From Prochilodus magdalenae (lineage: Eukaryota > Chordata > Actinopteri > Characiformes > Prochilodontidae): a stretch of DNA of 64,000 nt. The notes beneath the pieces are model-generated. The model saw only the letters and a list, made by a program, of their open reading frames with translations, did not search any database and was not told where the DNA came from. Of this stretch, positions 50,601 to 61,209 are shown in pieces. The position numbers and the translations under genes are program-made. The stretch is taken from the NCBI GenBank assembly GCA_024036415.1, contig JAMWET010000683.1:1-64000 (forward strand), read 5' to 3'. The number at the start of each line of letters is the position of its first letter. Position 1 is the stretch's first letter.

Positions 50601-53139
50601 CATTTGAGCTCATCAGTTTTATTTATACTGTGTGAAAAGTTGATGATGATTGGATAGACAGAAATGGTCCAAAACTGCTTAGAATTAAATCTCATAGCAT
50701 TACCTTACTTTGAACGTAAAGACTGTTTTCAACCTCTTCTTAAAAGCTGTTATTTTGAACATACATGTTTAGTGTCTATAGTTACAATATGTTGCCTTAG
50801 ACCCTGCACATACATACATATTCACATAGTCAACTCTTGGGCTTTTCTCATATGTACTTTTTTAAAAAAATCTTTTTTAAAAAAGTCTTTTTTCCATCTG
50901 TCCACGCACCATTACAAAGTGTGTATATTGTGATTCTGATTTCAAACCTCATTATCACTGCATAATAATGAGAATGACTGATGGAAAATCTATGGAAACC
51001 AGTTTTGAGTACTGCGGTTCTGAGAAATTCAAACCCTGACTGCTCCACTAACTGCTCTGCCCTTGTAACTATCTCCTGCAGTCAAGAAGCGTCCGTTATT
51101 AAGATAATATTGACATGTCCAACATGGAGCAACTGTTTAGCAGTGTAATCACTTTTGCTTTCTTGGCCTTTTGCAGCTGTTGTTGTTGCTGAGGCCCATG
51201 CCCTATAACAACAGCTGGAGCTTCGTCACCAGCACCCCACTCCATCCCCCCATCCCACCATTCCATGTGTCAAAAACACCATATCACTCCTCTCTCCCCT
51301 CCCTCCTCTCCTGAAGTCAGAAGGAAGAGCGACATAGCCTCTGATAGCAGCTTCCAAAGCGGTCCACAAGCAAACGAGCACATTACACACGCTCCACATA
51401 TCTGTGCACTTCCACTCGGGCAAAGGGGGTGTGTGGGGGAACTAGGGGGTTAGAGAGAGCTGAAACAGATGGAATGATTATCTCTCAACCGAAAGTGGGA
51501 ATTCCGTTTGTCAAAGCAGGCTGAGCCCCAAGAGACAGATGCCCCGCAGGTGGAACCGCGGGAGTTTGGGGGGGTGGGGTAATGGAAAAAGGCGGGCTGG
51601 GGACCAAGCTCTGCATTAATGCCCCCATATTTTACTTGACCTTAGTACAAATAAAACCTCCCCCTATCTACCTTTACAACAGGGATGGACATGAAGTAGT
51701 ACTGTAGTGTCATCCAGCTGACAAATACCATCATCAATGAGGACTCCCTAAACATTTATGACTTAAAGAAAACAATGTATGCTGAAAAGATCAGCTAATT
51801 ATTATATGACATAACTGCAAGAAATCACAAGAAACAATCACTATGAAGCTTTTTTCTAAAATCATGTATGACTGTCATTACATAAAACAAATAAATCCGG
51901 GCAGCGATCATGCATTCTGCACACTACCATGAGCGAAATAGTGATGACACAGCTGGCGGTGCCCTGTTAAGCCCAGTATAGGCGGTTTGAGACGCAGCTT
52001 TGGTGTCATATTGAATGTTTGGATTTGTGGCGCCAGCTAGTGTTCAGCTAGAAACAATACATGGTACCAAAACGCTGCTGATTCTGTTAGCCCGTTTTAC
52101 ACATTGGTGGAGGTTGTATCAAAATTCATAAACTTTACTTTAAAACATCAGTGCTTTTTTATTAAAATATATAATCACTGAATGATTGTAAGTGTACGAC
52201 AAGTGTTATGAAGCTAAGTGAGTGTCTAAACCTCTCCTAACTTAAAAACTTAATTACCGTAAATAACCCTCTTCCTCCTGTTATGTGAAAGCCCAAACGT
52301 CTTATTCTATCTCGCTATTACTCAGGCTAAGTTCAGGGTATCAGGTTTAGTCTTGCAGTTTAGCTCCTTTAGGTCTTGCCTCCTGTTCTGCTTGTCCTGT
52401 CTTGCCTTGACTTGCTATTTGCCTCCTCCTTCTTTCCCACTCTGTTTTTACTTGTACTGCTAATCGCAAATATGAGATTAAAACAAACACATTCACTTAT
52501 TCATGATTAAAATGTCCAGGTCAGACTAATTTGTTTGATATGTGGCTGCGCTAGCTGTTTTGCTATTTCCTTTATGTTGTACTTTGTTAAAAGAAAGGCG
52601 GAATTTTGACAGTGACTCGGTAACATTAGTCAGCAACGTTCACATAAAGCATTTTATTATATTTTTTTAAAAGATGAAATATTAGTTTCTGTAGTAATAT
52701 TTTAGCGTTTTTTATTTATTTTAAGCAGTATGTTGTTGGCTTAAAATAAAACAATTTAATATGAGGTTACTAGCTAACAAGCTAACTATCTGGCTAATTA
52801 GCTATAAAACATAATAACAAACATTGGAATGCGTTTTCCACATGCAGTGTGGGGTGGGTGTTATATATTAGGTGCTTATACGTACATTTTATTTAAAGTT
52901 GTGAATGCGTTATCCTATATGGTAGCAGACTAGCGGACAGTGATTAGGAGTGGATTCCAAAAGAATCAATTCTTCGACTCCACCAGGTCTGGGTCCAAGT
53001 CAACTCATCCTGATGGGTTCTGGATCGCTAACCCTAAACATAATTTACCAAGTTTTTGAGTAACCAGTAAATCCACAAAATCCTTCACTTCATATGCTAA
53101 TTGGCAAGGGGAAAATATGTGTACTGAGAATATTATTAC

Positions 53140-53430
53140 TGTAGTCAGACAATGTTCAAATTATTTTTAAACTCTGTGAAACAAAAACCAAAACTTGGAT
53201 CCTTCTTATTTGACTTCTCCAGAATACATAAGGTGATCCGTAATAATATAACTTTAATAGTATGCCAGTGCCGGAAAGTAGCTATGTGCTATTTCAGGTA
53301 TTATACTTCTAAACTGTGGAACTTAATTCCAGCTTCTATTAGCTTCTATTGTTACCAGAAAGGGATACAGATGTTCAGATGTTATCTTCCATGTGCTGAA
53401 GAATGCTCATTTTTCTGCCAATGAACCAGC
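53140..53430 (+). mobile_element. Possible 3' coding end of a LINE reverse transcriptase
   Basis: A plus-strand frame (53152-53424) contains YTSKLWNLIPASISF and a following KGIQMFRCYL. This resembles the C-terminal motif of fish LINE ORF2 proteins (LWNSLPxSIR...FKSxLKTHLF). Short and diverged; weak evidence. Confidence 0.35.
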
Positions 53431-54089
53431 AGATGGCAGCCTTTTTCCATCTGTAGGCTAAACATACTCGCTCACATGCTGTTTTAGTAAGTGTGTGAAG
53501 ATTCACAAGACCAATCACAGAACCCTCGAAAAGTTAGTAGCATAGTCATAATTAATCTCTCCACAAAGTGAAAACTGCATTGAGGATAGCAACGAACCAC
53601 TCTAATGACTCATACATTAAATGTCTATTATTATTGCTCAAATAGAGTTGAAGAAAGTTTATTGTATAGAGATCACAGTGTAATTCTTTTACATCCTACA
53701 TAAAATACATTTATGAATTATGCACAAGTAAACTACTGAGTTTCCAAAAGTAGCATATTATGGCCCAATACAGACTCATTTAACACAAAAGATCATTTTC
53801 GCTGTAACGAGTGATAGCAAACAGCTGTTATCTTGCAAAATACAATCGACTGGGTCTTTTGGCTTTATGAAGTGCTGACTCAAACTCACTGTCAGCAAGA
53901 TTGTTGATAATTCATTCAATTACATCATAGAGGAGCTGTTTACTAACCCGCATAGACATTTGTTAATCACTCAGATTAGTTTATGTGTCTTCCAAGCATG
54001 TGTTAATGGGAGTCGTGTCTGTTCATGAAAAAACAGGATAATGCAGAACTGATTTCAGATTTGTGGTAGTGAAGCTGTACAGTGAAGTA

Positions 54090-54302
54090 CAAACCGGATT
54101 CCAAAAAAGTTGGGACACTAAACAAATTGTGAATAAAAACTGAATGCAATGATGTGGAGGTGCCAACATCTAATATTTTATTCAGAATAGAACACAAATC
54201 ACAGATCAAAAGTTTAAACTGAGAGAATATATCATTTTAAGGGAAAAATATGTTGTTGCAAAATGTCATGGCGTCAACAAATCCCAAAAAAAATTGGGAC
54301 AA
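54090..54302 (+). repeat. Left terminal inverted repeat of the Tc1-like element
   Basis: About 213 bp, matching the reverse complement of the right end. Outer direct repeat at about 54101-54116, inner direct repeat at about 54283-54302. Confidence 0.85.
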
Positions 54303-54310
54303 GGCCATTT

Positions 54311-55387
54311 TTACCACTGTGTGGCATCCCCCCTTCTTCTTACAACACTCAACAGACGTCTGGGGACAGAGGAGACCAGTTTCTCAAGTTTAGAAATAGG
54401 AATGCTCTCCCATTCATGTCTAATACAGGCCTCTAACTGTTCAATCGTCTTGGGCCTTCTTTGTCGCACCTTCCTCTTTAAGATGTGCCAAATGTTCTCT
54501 ATAGGTGAAAGATCTGGACTGCAGGCTGGCCATTTCAGTACCCGGATCCTTCTCCTACGTAGCCATGATGTTGTGATTGCTGCAGAATGTGGTCTGGCAT
54601 TATCTTGTTGAAAAATGCAGGGTCTTCCCTGAAAGAGATGATGTCTAGATGGGAGCATATGCTGTTCTAGAACCTGAACATAGTTCTCTGCATTAATGGT
54701 GCCTTTCCAGACATGCAAGCTGCCCATGCCACAAGCACTCATGCAACCCCATACCATCAGTGATGCAGGCTTCTGAACGGAGCGTTGATAACAACTTGGG
54801 TTATCCTTGTCCTCTCTGGTCCGGATGACATGGTGTCCCAGTGTCCCATAAAGAACTTCAAATCGTGACTCATCTCGCTACAGAACAGTCTTCCATTTTG
54901 CCACACTCCATTTTAAAAGACCCCTGGCCCAGTGCAAACGTCTGAGCTTGTGGAGCTTGCTTAGAAATGGCTTCCTTTTTGCACTGTAGAGTTTCAGCTG
55001 GCAACGGCGGATGGCACGGTGGATTGTGTTCACTGACAATGCTTTCTGGAAGTATTCCTGAGCCCATTATGTTATTTCCTTGACAGTGGCATTCCTGTTT
55101 GAGGTGCGGTGACGTTTAAGGGCCCGGAGATCACGAGCATCCAGTAGAGTTTTACGGCCTTGACCCTTACGCACAGCGATTGTTCCAGATTCTCTGAATC
55201 TTTTGATGATGTTATGCACGGTTGATGATGATAACTTAAAAGTCTTTGCTATTTTACGCTGGGTAACACTATTCTGGTATTGCTGCACTATCTTTCTGCG
55301 CAACAATGGTGGAATTGGTGATCCTCTTACCATCTTGGCTTCAGAGAGACACTGACACTCTGAGAAGCTCTTTTTATACCCAATCAT
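54311..55387 (-). pseudogene. Tc1-like transposase, interrupted by two stop codons
   Basis: One continuous reading frame of about 358 codons, broken by TAA at 55067-55069 and TAG at 54878-54880. The N-terminal piece (55387-55070) has the paired-type helix-turn-helix region (RKIAKTFKLSSSTVHNIIKR) and the basic GRKT segment. After the first stop the frame goes on into DESRFEV, the first catalytic Asp. The C-terminal piece (54757-54314) has QQDNARPHSA (second Asp) and DLSPIENIW (catalytic Glu), then ends RRGDATQW. The DDE triad is therefore visible, but the protein cannot be made whole. The likely native start is the Met of MVRGSPIPP, 18 codons into the frame. Confidence 0.9.
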
Positions 55388-55475
55388 GTTGTCAATTGAC
55401 CTAATTAGTGTTAATTGGTCTTCCAGCTGTTCGTTATATGCTCAATTTCCTTTTTCCATCCACTTATTGCTACTT

Positions 55476-55691
55476 GTCCCAACTTTTTTGGGATTTGTTG
55501 ATGCCATGAAATTTTGAAACATACATATACATATTTTCCCTTAAAATTATACATTCTCTCAGTTTAAACTTTTGATCTGTGATTTGTGTTCTATTCTGAA
55601 TAAAATATTAGATGTTGGCACCTCCACATCATTGCATTCAGTTTTTATTCACAATTTGTTTAGTGTCCCAACTTTTTTGGAATCCGGTTTG
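55476..55691 (-). repeat. Right terminal inverted repeat of the Tc1-like element
   Basis: About 216 bp. Inner direct repeat at about 55474-55492, outer at about 55663-55680. It pairs with the left repeat with only scattered differences, suggesting a fairly young copy. Confidence 0.85.
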
Positions 55692-55727
55692 TAATTGTTT
55701 AGCAATATCAACATTAAACCTATGACT

Positions 55728-56075
55728 TTATATATAAACACTGTTGATGTGCACCATGAGGAGTGATAACTGTCCTCCTGAAGTCACCAACATTTTCATT
55801 TGTATTATCAACATTAAGAGATTTTGTCTTTTGTCAACAGGCCACTCCAGCTCCTCCTTGTAACTGAGTGCTTCAAACCATACAGAGAAATTGTTCAGAC
55901 CATCTGAGAGCAAGGCATTACCATCATAGACACAAGATGTTGCTTTGCTGTCAGTGATGGCCTGAATGTCCTGCCATATAGTCTGTGTGTCTCTGTCGTC
56001 TAGAAAGTGTCTGTGTGTTGTCATTGCTTTGCCTCTCTGATCCCTCTGGGACAAGTTGGCTCTAAGTTGACAGTA
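55728..56075 (-). mobile_element. LINE ORF2 fragment (region between endonuclease and reverse transcriptase)
   Basis: Minus-strand translation reads RDTQTIWQDIQAITDSKA, then LLSDGLNNFSVWFEA. This resembles the linker of fish L2/CR1-like LINE ORF2 proteins, which typically has VWQGIQ.ITNYK followed by LNxFFARFE. After this the frame decays. It lies 37 bp beyond the TA duplication of the Tc1-like element. Assigned from family memory; the exact clade is uncertain. Confidence 0.55.
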
Positions 56076-56616
56076 TTCTGTTATTTCCCCATCCCAACGT
56101 GTTTACTCAAAAGCAGCTAAATAAAGTTTTTTGTTATATGTTTAAAGTACTAACTTGAGATTTGTGTAATTAAAGTCTCTGATGATGATGAAAAATGCAT
56201 CAAAGTGCACACTCCATAGGCTACTGAAAAACAATAGCACCACTACTTTGGTTGTGTTGACCTCTGAGGAGACATATAATGAAATAGCAGGTCTTAAAAT
56301 CCATTATGGAGGAAATGCTCATTTCAGTAGTGTCTAATGACAATCCTTTTAACATTTATTCCTCACCAGATGTAAATAAACACTAAAAATATATGTAGTC
56401 AGTGAGGAGTCTGTAATAAATGCTATAACTCTCTATACATTTGCGTTTTCCCTGTTTATGGTGGGCAAGTAATTAGTTTGCAGACTGTCGGGTGAGCTTC
56501 TGTGCTAAACATAGCTGTACAAGACACAGAGGTACTTTGTTTCTGTACTTAAGTAGTTTTTAGGTATCTGTATAGTTGTTACCCCTCAGGTTATATCTAT
56601 AATGTAGGTCCCTAAT

Positions 56617-56790
56617 GTCTCTACTGATACAGCCCTGGTGTGCTAAATGTAAAGTAGGGTTTAAACCAGCAACCCTTGTCTGTACTGATACAACCCTGGT
56701 GTGCTAACTGTAAAGTAGGCGTTAAACCACCAAACCCCCTCCTTAGTGATATAGCCCTGGTGTGCTAACTGTAACTGAGACTCAAACAGT
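56617..56790. repeat. 61-bp tandem repeat, about 2.8 copies
   Basis: GCCCTGGTGTGCTAA-type cores at about 56632, 56693 and 56754 are exactly 61 bp apart. Units share CTACTGATACAGCCCTGGTG and AAAGTAGGGTTTAAACCA. Non-coding minisatellite. Confidence 0.8.
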
Positions 56791-56854
56791 TAGTAGAAAG
56801 TGGAAAAGTGGTGTAACACTGATCAGTCACTGATTTATCACTTTTTTGGACCTT

Positions 56855-57060
56855 TTTTTTTGTTGCAGGCATCAAATTTGAAATGACCTTTTTTTCTTTG
56901 CAAAAAACTATAAAGTTTGTTAAGTACAACAACATCTACAACATGTTTAATATTTTATTTTTAAATAATTTTTGTATTGTTTTTAGTTTTATTTAGTTTA
57001 TTTGTTTCAGTTTTATTGGAATTTCATATGTGGCTAAACATTTTTGGAATTAGGTTTGTA
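56855..57060 (-). mobile_element. Solo Tc1-like terminal repeat (right end)
   Basis: Runs from GTTGCAGGCATCAAATTTGA to CATTTTTGGAATTAGGTTTG (ending about 57058). Both match the inner and outer parts of the right TIR of AAGTTGGGACA-type fish Tc1 elements, heavily diverged. Confidence 0.5.
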
Positions 57061-57877
57061 TGTGTGAAGCATGTACCAGAAAGTGGCTTTATATTTGCCT
57101 TTTAAATTCTGAGTAAGGTCTTCTACTACATAACTGCTAGTTCATAATAGTATTTATAATAATATTTATGTAATTTATATGTAAAACTAGCAATGATAAA
57201 AAGGGGATTTCTGATTACAATTTTACTTTAAATTATTTCCAGTTGACATGTTGGAGAGAAAGAGTCAGTTTCACAAAGAGAACCAAAGGGAAATGCTGTC
57301 AAGATGGGCAATAGCCTTTGCTCTTGGTAAGCCCAGATCCCCGCCTCTAATAAGACTTAATGATCATGTTTTTGTTTTTGCTCTGGCTTCCCTATTGATG
57401 CAATCCCTACTACCATCTAGGCCTCTGACTTCTGGTTCTTCTCCATTCTTCCCGTAAGTGAATCAGACTAATTCCCATATCTCGTCAGTGACAAACAAAA
57501 CATCTATGTTGCATACTGTCGTCACTGGCAGCTGTGGTTTGTCATGTAAGGAAACCACTAGGACTAACGTTGCTGGATGGAGACCACAGACAGCTTGACA
57601 AATACACATACTTTAAGCCAATGTAAAGTAAGAAATTAGAGATTAATTGTTTTATTGACTACTGCTCTTTCTGATCCGCTTATACCATTGCAACACACGC
57701 TAACACACCATCACCTTGTCTCTTTTGTTGCTGGTGGTCTAACCACATTTTAGTGTGGTCTTAGGGAAACCAGTAGCAGCTCTATGCTTGGGCTCTTAAC
57801 GGTATGACAGAACTACAATATATAATTCATACACTTATCATCAAACGAATAGTTGCACCCAGAAGGAAGTGTCAGAT

Positions 57878-58022
57878 TCCAGTGCTACTGGGAAAGAAGA
57901 TAAAGGTTACCAGAAGCAATAAATTATGATAAATTTAGACTGATATGGTCAACATTGAGCTACAGCTGCAGTGTCTCTCAGTATGCCGTCGGCCACCATG
58001 TTAGCTAACGCAACATGCCAAG
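57878..58022 (+). repeat. Unclassified dispersed repeat, copy 2
   Basis: CCAGTGCTACTGGGAAAGAA (57879), AAAGGTTACCAGAAGC and GGCCACCATGTTAGCTAACG (57991) pair with copy 1 in order and spacing. There is no open frame of note. Confidence 0.6.
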
Positions 58023-59095
58023 GAGTTGAAGATCCCATGCAGTTTAAAGTTCCTGGTGATTATGCAAAAGGGCTGGAGGCGGAGTGGCACCAAGCCTTCT
58101 GGACATGTGACTCATGCTGTTCATCTTGGTGCTGACCACAGTGCCTCCATACACTTATTTGTCGGTTGTCTCCTTTAAAACACATCCAAATCTGATAGCA
58201 GGCTAGTCGATATTAGCATTATTAGAATTATTTTCCGCTTTTTTTTGAGTCAGCCTTTCGGTTATGGCATTAGTGTATTAGTGCAAGTCACCCACTGTTT
58301 TGTCTAAAGGCATAGTTTTAATATTTACAGTTTGCTACTGTTAAAATGAGTGACCAAACTCAAATATTTAACCTGTGTAAAATTACAAATTATTTTTCCT
58401 ATCATCGTTTTAATTTTCTGATCATATCAAGGACCAATCAGGTAAACACTGATTGGATATGGCAGGAATATCACAACATTATTATATTATAAAAGCTTAA
58501 AGTAATTTGCTTCCACCCCCCACAGTTTTTACCTCTCACTTAAACTTAATTTAAACAGGCTTAGTTTTGGCAGAGGATGTTTGTTAATACATTTTCCTCT
58601 CATATTTGACTGGTGAATGTGGATGGTAAAAAAGGGAGAGGAGGAAGGAAGAGACTTAATATGTCATTTTAGTGTTCCAAATCATGGTGCATAATTATAG
58701 CATTTGGGAAGAATATACACTGTTCATATTTCCTTAATTGCTTTGGAGTTCAGTAGTCTTGTCGTGAACTGTAGGATTAAGGAATTGGGTAAGATTAAGC
58801 TCCATTCAGCTATTAGCTTTGTCCTCAGGGAGCCACCAGTTTCCATGACCTGGGTTTGTTATTGCATTATTGTGATGTTAATTGAGTAGGACTGCTGTTA
58901 CTGAGGGAGTTATAGAATTATAGTGAATTATAGAATATAATTTGCTGTAGAATTGTCACTTAGCAGACTTGTAAAAACTGACAGACTGGTAAGGACATGC
59001 ACGAAAATGAGTTTACCTTGCTAAAGAAGAAATCATTAGGAATTTCATTAGGACTTGTGCTAATATCAGAGCTAATAACAGTGTAGGGATATTTT

Positions 59096-59518
59096 GGTAA
59101 CACTTTTTATGAATCAGGTATTGTAGAGATTTGTTTTCCTGTTCTTAACATTGTTAAGACCCGCATCATGAATCTTAATACATTCATTTACATAATGTGT
59201 AAATCCATAGAGCTGATCAATAACATCACTGTACTTAAAGTCTGTAAAGAGAGATTATAAGTGTTCATTAGATGTTATGTGCACTTACAAAATCACTAAT
59301 AATGTTAATAACAGGAAACATGTATGTTATAATGCATTCTGTCACTTTTTATGCCATAAAGCCTTATACTGTTGTGTTATAAAAGTTTATGTGCAATTAT
59401 GAACATTTATGCACAGCTACAGAGACGTATGTCTAGTATTGTAAAGCATTAGAAAGACTTTGTAGAACAAATGCACTTATAATGCATTATAGATGCCTGA
59501 TTCATAAAAAGTGTTAAC
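59096..59518. mobile_element. Short non-autonomous element with 23-bp terminal inverted repeats
   Basis: 59096-59118 (GGTAACACTTTTTATGAATCAGG, given in full only by position beyond 20 bases) pairs with the reverse complement of 59496-59518 with one mismatch. The 423-bp body is AT-rich and non-coding, with several sub-terminal TAATGCATTATA-type palindromes. Layout and the GTTAACACTTT-type end suggest a MITE of a DNA transposon; the superfamily is not certain. Confidence 0.6.
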
Positions 59519-59639
59519 GATATTTCCACCCACAGTTGATCTCTTTTCTGAACGTTATATAAAAACATAAGGACACTCAGAATCTCTGAAAGTTTTAGGC
59601 AGACTCAGAGTACAGATCTCTGACGAATTTCAGTACAAA

Positions 59640-60020
59640 ATATTGTCCTGCCTGCTGGTTCTCCTTTCACCTCCAATCTCCTGGACTCCATTTCCCATGA
59701 CCCACCACACCATGACGTCACCATCACATATGTTTGTATAGATGCTCCTGTCTCACACTGACCCGTTGTGAGGTATTGCCACGCTGTATGTACTGAGCAT
59801 TTCTTCCTTGTTGTAATTCTTGTTAGCTTCTCTGGTTTTAATCTAATTTGACTTTCTGGTTTACTCTTTTGTCTTTTCCCTTTGTGCTGTTACTGGTCTG
59901 ATTGTGTGCCTGGTTTTGACTTCTGCCTGTTTTCTAACTCTCACTCTGTCCTTGCCCCTTGGTTATGTCTGCTTTGACATGTAGCTGTGTTGTGCTACCA
60001 GTGTGTTTAATAAACATTGC
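59640..60020 (+). repeat. Probable retroelement 3' end or LTR-like sequence
   Basis: Contains GACTCCATTTCCCATGACCC (about 59683), a pyrimidine/TG-rich stretch with repeated CTGTTTT and TGTCCTTGCCC, and AATAAA at 60009-60014. This combination is typical of fish retroelement tails. No flanking duplication was found. Confidence 0.35.
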
Positions 60021-60866
60021 TTTGCTTTTAGCTCAATGCGCATCACAATCTGTCTGTCCATCAACAGAAGTCTGCTGTAGTGTTCTGATCTGCTGCCATT
60101 TTCCGTTGTTCACTGTGTGAGAAAACGATGAAGTACGCTGTACTTAGATTCCCATTAAAATCATTTAAGACCCAGCTGTCAGAGCTGGACCTCTCACTGC
60201 AAACAATGGCAAGTCTATGTTCAGAAAGCCACCCATACATTTAAGATGAACATCATGTGCTTGGAGCCTGCAATTACTCAAATAAAGCAGCAGGGTTCAC
60301 ACTTTCACTGTGGATGCATAATGTATCTACAAATATGCTTCTTTTGTGCTCCAGCTGTGCTGCGCTGCTTCTCTCAGGTTGGAGCTGGAGGTTAATTGGC
60401 ACACAAGTGCAACGACACATGCAGCAGATCGAGTGGTCTTCTTTACTGTCACGTTTTCCAGGAAATCCTTTCTACCGAAGCCCTCTAGACCTATTCTGTG
60501 TTCTCAGCAGTGTCTGGAATAAAGCATTTCTCTTATATGAACATCTCTGAAAAAAATAGAGACCTCTTATGTGCTCACCTTGGTTATGCCATTCCACGCT
60601 TCGCTAAGTTGTATCGATGTATGTTTGCATGTCTGAGGAAGAGGATGCAGTCACTACTTCTGTCGTAAAACAAGGTGTCTAGACATGTAATTTGGACATC
60701 ATTGCTTACTATAGGCACTTTCTGGTAAAGTTTTACTAAGTGTGCATGTATGTGGTCTATAATAGACCAAATACATAAAAACCTACATTCATTTTCACTA
60801 TGCATAAAATAAATGGAATTTTTCAACAATGCACCCCAACCTTGATGAACCGCTAAACTCCAGGGG

Positions 60867-61200
60867 CTATACACTTAGCTCAGTGTGTACAACAGCTGCT
60901 CTCTTAAGGTTATGAATATTCTCACACAGTTCCTGCAGATTTTGCAGAAGGGGGGGAGGTGTATTGACACCAGGCCTTTTAGACGTCTGATGCTTGACAA
61001 CAAACTGCTTATCATTATCAGTGACCACTGACACACACAGATTTGTTGGTATTCTCCACCAAAAACGGGACTCGTTACTAAAGATGACCCGCAACCATTT
61101 TGAGACACTCAATGACAGTCTGGCACAACACCATTCACCTGCAGTTTTTTTGAGATGATGACGTGGATTTGGATATACAGACATGCACACTGCATTTAAT
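60867..61200 (-). mobile_element. Probable decayed Tc1-like transposase fragment
   Basis: A minus-strand open frame includes WLRVIFSNESRFWWRIPTNL, resembling the VLFSDESRF segment (first catalytic Asp, here Asn) of Tc1 transposases. The DNA around GGTATTCTCCACCAAAAACG and TTCACCTGCAGTTTTTTTGA fits a fish element read backwards. No second or third catalytic block is seen. Confidence 0.4.
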
Positions 61201-61209
61201 GCATGGAGT

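Larger units (their letters stand above)
44570..52900. other. Intergenic, no gene recognised
   Basis: AT-rich with complex blocks at 46960-47180, 49800-50110 and 51270-51580. The 52335-52480 stretch (TCTTGCCTCCTGTTCTGCTT-type) resembles a retroelement tail. No coding exon supported. Confidence 0.6.
54090..55691 (-). mobile_element. Tc1/mariner-type DNA transposon, near full length (1,602 bp)
   Basis: Flanked by TA at 54088-54089 and 55692-55693. The ends are inverted copies starting CAAACCGGATTCC. The terminal inverted repeats extend about 213 bp (54090-54302 and about 55476-55691) with few differences. Each holds an outer and an inner direct repeat of the CCAAAAAAGTTGGGACA type, an IR/DR arrangement as in Sleeping Beauty-like elements. 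The interior carries a transposase on the minus strand with two premature stops, so the copy is probably non-autonomous. Confidence 0.93.

Noticed and set aside
54870..55067. 65-codon minus-strand frame inside the Tc1 element
   Set aside because: Out of frame with the transposase; the true frame continues through it after the TAA.
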